DNA of 64,000 nucleotides, from assembly GCF_003762835.1 (NCBI RefSeq), contig NZ_RJWA01000003.1:124001-188000 (forward strand), written 5' to 3'. Numbering within the stretch: the first letter of the stretch is position 1; the number at the start of each line of letters is the position of its first letter. The notes under the pieces were generated by a model. It worked only from the letters and a program-made list of their open reading frames with translations, searched no databases and was not told the origin of the DNA. The translations under genes were made by a program, and so were the position numbers. Of the stretch, positions 60,283 to 64,000 are shown piece by piece. This stretch comes from Micromonospora sp. HM5-17 (lineage in GTDB: Bacteria > Actinomycetota > Actinomycetes > Mycobacteriales > Micromonosporaceae).

Positions 60283-60339
60283 CGCCGCGCACCTGGCCCC
60301 TTGAGGTGCGCGGCGGAGCCCCGTGAGGTGCGCGGCGGA
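60283..60339. repeat. inverted plus direct repeat upstream of mrp
   Basis: CGCCGCGCACCT (60283-60294) is the exact reverse complement of AGGTGCGCGGCG (60304-60315), and a second copy of the latter stands at 60326-60337 inside the direct repeat TGAGGTGCGCGGCGGA (60302-60317 and 60324-60339). Two alternative hairpins can therefore form. The gap 60120-60379 holds no gene. Confidence 0.8.
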
Positions 60340-60379
60340 CGACCGCTCGCCCCGGGGCGGGCCGCCCGGCCGGCGCGGC

Positions 60380-60898
60380 TCAGCGCCGGCGTACCCGGTG
60401 GAGCCGGAACGGCCGCGGAGTGCGCCGGACGGCGGGGGTTGCCCGGGGCGGTGCGGCGAGGGAGTCGTCGGGCAGGGTGGGACCGGCGGCGATCACCGGC
60501 CCGGCGGGGGCGAGCCGGTTGACGGCGCACCCGTCCGCCGCCCACCGGCGCGCCACCTCGGCCGGACTCCCGGAGGCGTTCAACCGTTTGGCCGCCAGCT
60601 GCGGTGCCACCGTCGTCCACTCGGGGCTCTCCGGCGTCAGCCGGGTCACCTCGGCCGACCAGGTGACGATCCGCCCCCCGTGGTCACCGCGGAGCGTCAC
60701 CTCGGCGGTCCGGGCCTCGGCGAGCCCCGGCGCGGCCTGCTCGCCGGGGCCGGTGACGACGTACAGGGCATCGTCGAGCGGCAGGCACCAGAGCGCGACC
60801 GCCGGACGGGCGTCGACGGCCACCCAGGCCACGGCCGCCTTCCTGATCGCCTCCGCGACCAGCGCCGATCCGGCCGGGTCGGGAACGCTGTCTGTCAC
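60380..60898 (-). CDS. pyridoxamine-5'-phosphate-oxidase-like (split-barrel) protein, putative
   Basis: A 172-residue protein. The N terminus (ALVAEAIRKAAVAWVAVDAR), ALYVVTGPGEQAAPGLAEA and VTLRGDHGGRIVTWSAEVTR resemble the flavin-binding split barrel of PNPOx-like proteins, with a basic C-terminal tail. The match is weak and function unknown. GTG 60898 overlaps the HAD stop as GTGA, so it is coupled to that gene; ATG 60907 is an alternative. Confidence 0.6.
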   Translation of the reverse strand: MTDSVPDPAGSALVAEAIRKAAVAWVAVDARPAVALWCLPLDDALYVVTGPGEQAAPGLAEARTAEVTLRGDHGGRIVTWSAEVTRLTPESPEWTTVAPQLAAKRLNASGSPAEVARRWAADGCAVNRLAPAGPVIAAGPTLPDDSLAAPPRATPAVRRTPRPFRLHRVRRR

Positions 60899-61650
60899 GT
60901 CCCGCATCCTGCCGCACGCGGCGGCGGCGCGGTACCCGACCGGACGCCGTCCAGCAGGTCGGGCAGCTCGGCCAGCGACCCGAGCACCGGGCCCCGCCAG
61001 CCCCGGTCACCGTTGAACACGAGGTGACGGTCGAGATCGGCCGCCGCCAACCGCACCGCGGTCATCCCGGCCCGGGTGGCCCCGGTGAGTTCCTGGCTGC
61101 CGCCGTCGCCGACGTAGAGACAGTCGGCGGGCGTGACCCGGAGCCGGCGACAGGCCGCCAGGTAGATCGCCGGGTCAGGCTTGCACGTGCCGACCTCCAC
61201 CGAGAAGACCCGGGCGTCCAGCAGCGGCGCCACCGGCAACTTCGGCAGGAACGCGGGCAGCTCGTGGGTGCAGTCGGTGACCAGGGCGGTCCGAACGCCT
61301 CGGCGGCGTACGGCGCGGAGCACGGTCACCGCTTCGGGGCGGAGCCGGGTGTCCGCCCGTACCGCCTCGATCCTGGAGTCGGCGGCGGCGACGAGGTCGG
61401 CGCTCTCCGGCCGTCCACCGGCCTTCTCGCAGACCCAGCGCAGCGTGTCGACCGCGTCGCCGAGCGCCCCGCTGGCGCGGAGGTAGAAGGACCGGTCGAG
61501 GACGTCGGTGAGGACGTCCGGCGGGCAGCCGAGCAGCGCGGCGACGTCGGCGTGGTGCCGGCCGCGCCGGGTCGCGCAGGTGAGGGTGCCGAAGAAGTCG
61601 AAGAGCACCGCGCGGTACGCGGGCAGCCTGGTGTACCGGTTTCTGGGCAT
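60895..61650 (-). CDS. HAD family hydrolase (dehalogenase-like motif I)
   Basis: A 251-residue HAD protein. Motif I is VLFDFFGTLT: the nucleophile Asp18 is present, but the usual second Asp is Phe20, a pattern seen in haloacid-dehalogenase-like members and not in typical phosphatases. TALVTDCTHELPAF, EVGTCKPDPAIY and LYVGDGGSQELTGA give motifs II-IV. Substrate unknown. ATG 61650 is the start. It is coupled to the following split-barrel gene and divergent from the EamA gene. Confidence 0.87.
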   Translation of the reverse strand: MPRNRYTRLPAYRAVLFDFFGTLTCATRRGRHHADVAALLGCPPDVLTDVLDRSFYLRASGALGDAVDTLRWVCEKAGGRPESADLVAAADSRIEAVRADTRLRPEAVTVLRAVRRRGVRTALVTDCTHELPAFLPKLPVAPLLDARVFSVEVGTCKPDPAIYLAACRRLRVTPADCLYVGDGGSQELTGATRAGMTAVRLAAADLDRHLVFNGDRGWRGPVLGSLAELPDLLDGVRSGTAPPPRAAGCGT

Positions 61651-61756
61651 GGGGGAGCAAGCCTCCGGACCGGGAACTGAGCGGACGTGAGACCGGCCGA
61701 TGCTAACGCCTTGTTGATCAGAAGGTGGCCCCGCGTGACATGTGAGGATCTTTTCC

Positions 61757-62824
61757 GTGGTCAGTCCGCCGTCTCGCGCCCCGATCGACCCGCTCAGCCT
61801 CGGAGCGGTGGCACTCGCCGTCGCCGCGGTCTCGTCGTCCGCGCCGCTGATCGCGTACGCCGCCGCCCCGGCACTGGCGGTCGCCTTCTGGCGCAACGTC
61901 ATCTCCGTCGGCCTGCTCGGACCGTTCGCGCTGATCCGTCGCCGGCACGAGTTCCGGGCGCTCGCCCGGCGTGCGGGCCGCCGCGACGCCGGATTCTGTG
62001 TCCTGGCCGGCCTCGCCCTCGCCGTGCACTTCGGGACCTGGATGCCGAGCGCCCAGCTGACCTCGGTGGCCACCGCCACCGCGCTGGTGGTGACCCAGCC
62101 GGTCTGGCAGGGACTGATCGCGCTCGGGCAGGGCCGGCGCCTGCCCGCGGCGGGCTGGCTCGGCATTGGTGTGGCGGTGCTCGGCGCGGTCTGGGCGGTG
62201 GGCGCCGACCTCGACGTCGGGTCGACCCGGGCGGTGCTCGGGGACCTGCTCGCCGTCGGCGGCGGGATCGCGGCGGCGGTGTACACCGCGCTCGGCGAGC
62301 GGGCCCGGACGACGATCAGTACCGTGACGTACACCACCATCTGCTACGGCACCTGCGGAACGGCGTTGCTCCTGGTGTGCCTGGTCGGGGGTGTACGGCT
62401 GGCCGGCTTCCCCGCCTCGACCTGGCTCGCCGTGCTGGGCCTGGTGGTGGGTGCCCAGTTGCTCGGGCACTCGATGTTCAACTACGCGCTGCGGCGGATC
62501 TCGGCGACCACGATCAGCGTGCTCCTCCTGCTGGAGACGCCGGGGGCCGCGCTGCTCGCCTGGCTCTGGCTGGACCAGGTGCCCCGGCCGGCGGCGCTGC
62601 CCGGACTGCTTCTCCTGCTGGCCGGGGTCGCCGTCGTGCTGCACGCCGAGGCCCGGGCCGCCCGCCGCGCGGCGGCCGACGCCGCCGTCGAGCACCGCCC
62701 GTTGGTCGGTGATCCCGGGCCGGTGCCACGGGACTCCCGCCCCGGGCCGGTGAACTCCGATGCCGGGCCGGGGACGCCGGGCGGATCCGTGGCGGAGCCC
62801 CCGGTGCCGGCGCCGGACCGGTGA
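61757..62824 (+). CDS. EamA/DMT family transporter
   Basis: A protein of about 355 residues with ten TM helices in two EamA repeats (AAPALAVAFWRNVISVGLL; AQLLGHSMFNYALRRISATT), then a polar Pro/Gly-rich tail of about 60 residues. It is a drug/metabolite exporter of unknown substrate. GTG 61757 follows GAGGATC at seven bases and is preferred to GTG 61742. Confidence 0.9.
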   Translation: MVSPPSRAPIDPLSLGAVALAVAAVSSSAPLIAYAAAPALAVAFWRNVISVGLLGPFALIRRRHEFRALARRAGRRDAGFCVLAGLALAVHFGTWMPSAQLTSVATATALVVTQPVWQGLIALGQGRRLPAAGWLGIGVAVLGAVWAVGADLDVGSTRAVLGDLLAVGGGIAAAVYTALGERARTTISTVTYTTICYGTCGTALLLVCLVGGVRLAGFPASTWLAVLGLVVGAQLLGHSMFNYALRRISATTISVLLLLETPGAALLAWLWLDQVPRPAALPGLLLLLAGVAVVLHAEARAARRAAADAAVEHRPLVGDPGPVPRDSRPGPVNSDAGPGTPGGSVAEPPVPAPDR

Positions 62825-62875
62825 CCTCGGGCCAACGATCGGACCGGGACCGGCGGGGCGGGGCTCCGCCGGAGG

Positions 62876-63292
62876 TCACCCCGTCTGGGTCGTGGAGAAG
62901 ATGACCGCGCCGACGACGCCGAGGTAGCCGAGGACGAGCAGGATGGTGAGCACGCTCAGGGCGACGCCGATCCAACCGAGGACCATGCCGGCGGTGGCGA
63001 AGCCCTCGCCCTCCTCACCGCTGGTCCGGATCTCCTCCCGGGCGCGCCTGGCCAGGTAGAGGGCGACCACGCCGAGCAACGGGCAGCTCAGGAGGCCGAC
63101 GATCCCGGTGATCATCGAGGCGAGCGCCATGCCGTTCGTGGGCCGGCGGACCACGTAGGGCGGAGGGCCGGGCGTCCAGGCGGGCTGCGGCGCACCGGCC
63201 TCGGGCGCACCGGCGTACGGCCCGCCGGACGGTGCGGCGTCCGGCCCGTTGTCGAGGCTGTGGGTGGGGTCGGCAGGGTTGTCCGGTTGCAC
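62876..63292 (-). CDS. DUF4190 membrane protein
   Basis: A 138-residue protein with a Pro/Gly/Ala-rich N terminus (1-50) and two TM helices joined by a short charged loop: RPTNGMALASMITGIVGLL, LARRAREEIRTSGEEGEG, FATAGMVLGWIGVALSVL. This is the DUF4190 pattern. The function is unknown. It is the downstream paralogue of the gene starting at 63853. Confidence 0.88.
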   Translation of the reverse strand: MQPDNPADPTHSLDNGPDAAPSGGPYAGAPEAGAPQPAWTPGPPPYVVRRPTNGMALASMITGIVGLLSCPLLGVVALYLARRAREEIRTSGEEGEGFATAGMVLGWIGVALSVLTILLVLGYLGVVGAVIFSTTQTG

Positions 63293-63328
63293 GGTTGCCT
63301 CCTGTCGGCGGAACGTTCAGCGGGGGGA

Positions 63329-63853
63329 TTAGCTGTCGTAGCTCGATCCCTGTTTCACGCTGATCACGATGATCACGATGATCGCGATGGTGGCGAGGAT
63401 CGCGATACCGCCGGCGATCCAGCCGACGATGATTCCGGCCAGCGCGAGTCCGTCCCCGCCCTCACCGCGCTCCCGGATTTGCTTGCGGGAGATGTGCCCG
63501 AGGATGGCGCCGACGATGCCGAGGTATCCCCCCAGGCCGTACGCGCAGATGCCGAGCATGCCGACGATGCTCACCACCAGGGCGGCGATCGACATCCCGT
63601 TCGCCTGCGGCGGCACGACGACCGGGTAGGCGGCGCCGGGGTAGCCCGGGTACCCGACTCCGGGGGGCGGACCGGCGGCCGACGGGTTGCCGCTCGTCGG
63701 GTAGCCTGCCGACCCGCTCGACTCGGCCGGGTAACCCGGTTGGTACACCGTCTCCTGCGGGATCGTCGGCTCGGTCGGGTTCGGGTCTCCCCCGACGGAC
63801 GGGGCCTGCCAGGAGGAATCACTGGAGTAGGTACTCGGCTGGGGATCCGTCAT
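63329..63853 (-). CDS. DUF4190 membrane protein with Pro/Gly/Tyr-rich N terminus
   Basis: A 174-residue protein. The N terminus is low-complexity (YPGYPGAAYPVVVPPQ), then QANGMSIAALVVSIVGMLGI, ISRKQIRERGEGGDGLALAG and a second TM helix. It is paralogous to the gene immediately downstream (36 bases), so the pair arose by tandem duplication and probably forms an operon. Function unknown. ATG 63853 is the start; 63854-64000 shows no supported gene. Confidence 0.88.
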   Translation of the reverse strand: MTDPQPSTYSSDSSWQAPSVGGDPNPTEPTIPQETVYQPGYPAESSGSAGYPTSGNPSAAGPPPGVGYPGYPGAAYPVVVPPQANGMSIAALVVSIVGMLGICAYGLGGYLGIVGAILGHISRKQIRERGEGGDGLALAGIIVGWIAGGIAILATIAIIVIIVISVKQGSSYDS

Positions 63854-64000
63854 CTGAAATGCTCACTCCGTCCGTGCGGGATGCGCCGTCAGGGTAGTCG
63901 CCCTGCGCCAGTTTCGCCGTCCCGGCCGGTGGTCCGGCATTGCCCGGATCGTCCGAACAGGGCAGGATCGCGGGCATGGTATTTGACGCCCGCGCCGGGG

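Noticed and set aside
63976-64000. ATG at 63976 as start of a gene running off the right edge
   Set aside because: Only eight codons are visible and there is no ribosome site, so it cannot be supported.

Overview
The window is chromosomal DNA of a high-GC actinomycete, most likely of the Micromonosporaceae (Micromonospora-like). The evidence is the very GC-rich coding DNA with many GTG starts, the rex-hemA-hemC-hemD/cobA-hemB block next to a BldN-type ECF sigma factor and its anti-sigma factor (as in Streptomyces), a broken DUF397 gene, and gene orders recognisable from mycobacteria (HTH protein - bS22 - epimerase - acyltransferase; folP2 - DivIVA-domain protein - tag - DUF3117; O-methyltransferase - htrA - tatB - mrp). 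I see no plasmid, phage, IS element, CRISPR array, tRNA or rRNA.

Layout. Positions 1-13.6 kb are accessory: an alpha/beta hydrolase cut by the window edge, an AraC regulator, a frameshifted DUF397 gene, a LacI regulator divergent from an MFS permease, a truncated aldo/keto reductase, a P-type cation ATPase, a cyclase-like/STAND ATPase, an FmdB zinc ribbon protein, a lytic transglycosylase and a tandem GNAT protein. Positions 13.6-19.8 kb hold haem synthesis under Rex, with ATGA overlaps between consecutive genes and a Rex-like operator upstream. Positions 20.1-22.2 kb hold a two-component pair. Positions 22.2-27.7 kb hold a HAD protein, a glutaredoxin, a long bldN control region with a coupled upstream small ORF, bldN, rsbN and a HAD-IB phosphatase. 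Positions 27.7-30.5 kb hold an acyltransferase, an epimerase-like protein, ribosomal protein bS22 and a small HTH protein.

Positions 30.8-43.2 kb hold cell-surface and metabolic genes: a membrane metallopeptidase, a large secreted beta-helix protein, proline dehydrogenase, a lipoprotein coupled to an ATP-grasp ligase, a CGNR zinc-finger protein, a DUF2079 membrane protein and a GHL10 glycosyl hydrolase. Positions 43.5-48.4 kb hold a K+ channel, korAB (2-oxoglutarate:ferredoxin oxidoreductase) and a lone nuoA. Positions 48.4-54.2 kb hold folP2, a DivIVA-domain protein, SRPBCC, tag, an unknown protein, enoyl-CoA hydratase/paaX and DUF3117. Positions 54.3-63.9 kb hold leucyl aminopeptidase, an O-methyltransferase with an apparent AUC start, htrA, tatB, mrp, a flavin-reductase-like protein, a HAD protein, an EamA exporter and two DUF4190 membrane proteins.

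The most interesting points are the bldN/rsbN control region (coupled upstream ORF, unusually long pro-region, sigma-BldN-like promoter before rsbN), the lipoprotein/ATP-grasp pair, the apparent AUC start codon, the Rex operator with an adjacent 24-bp hairpin, and the secreted beta-helix protein with GSGW repeats.
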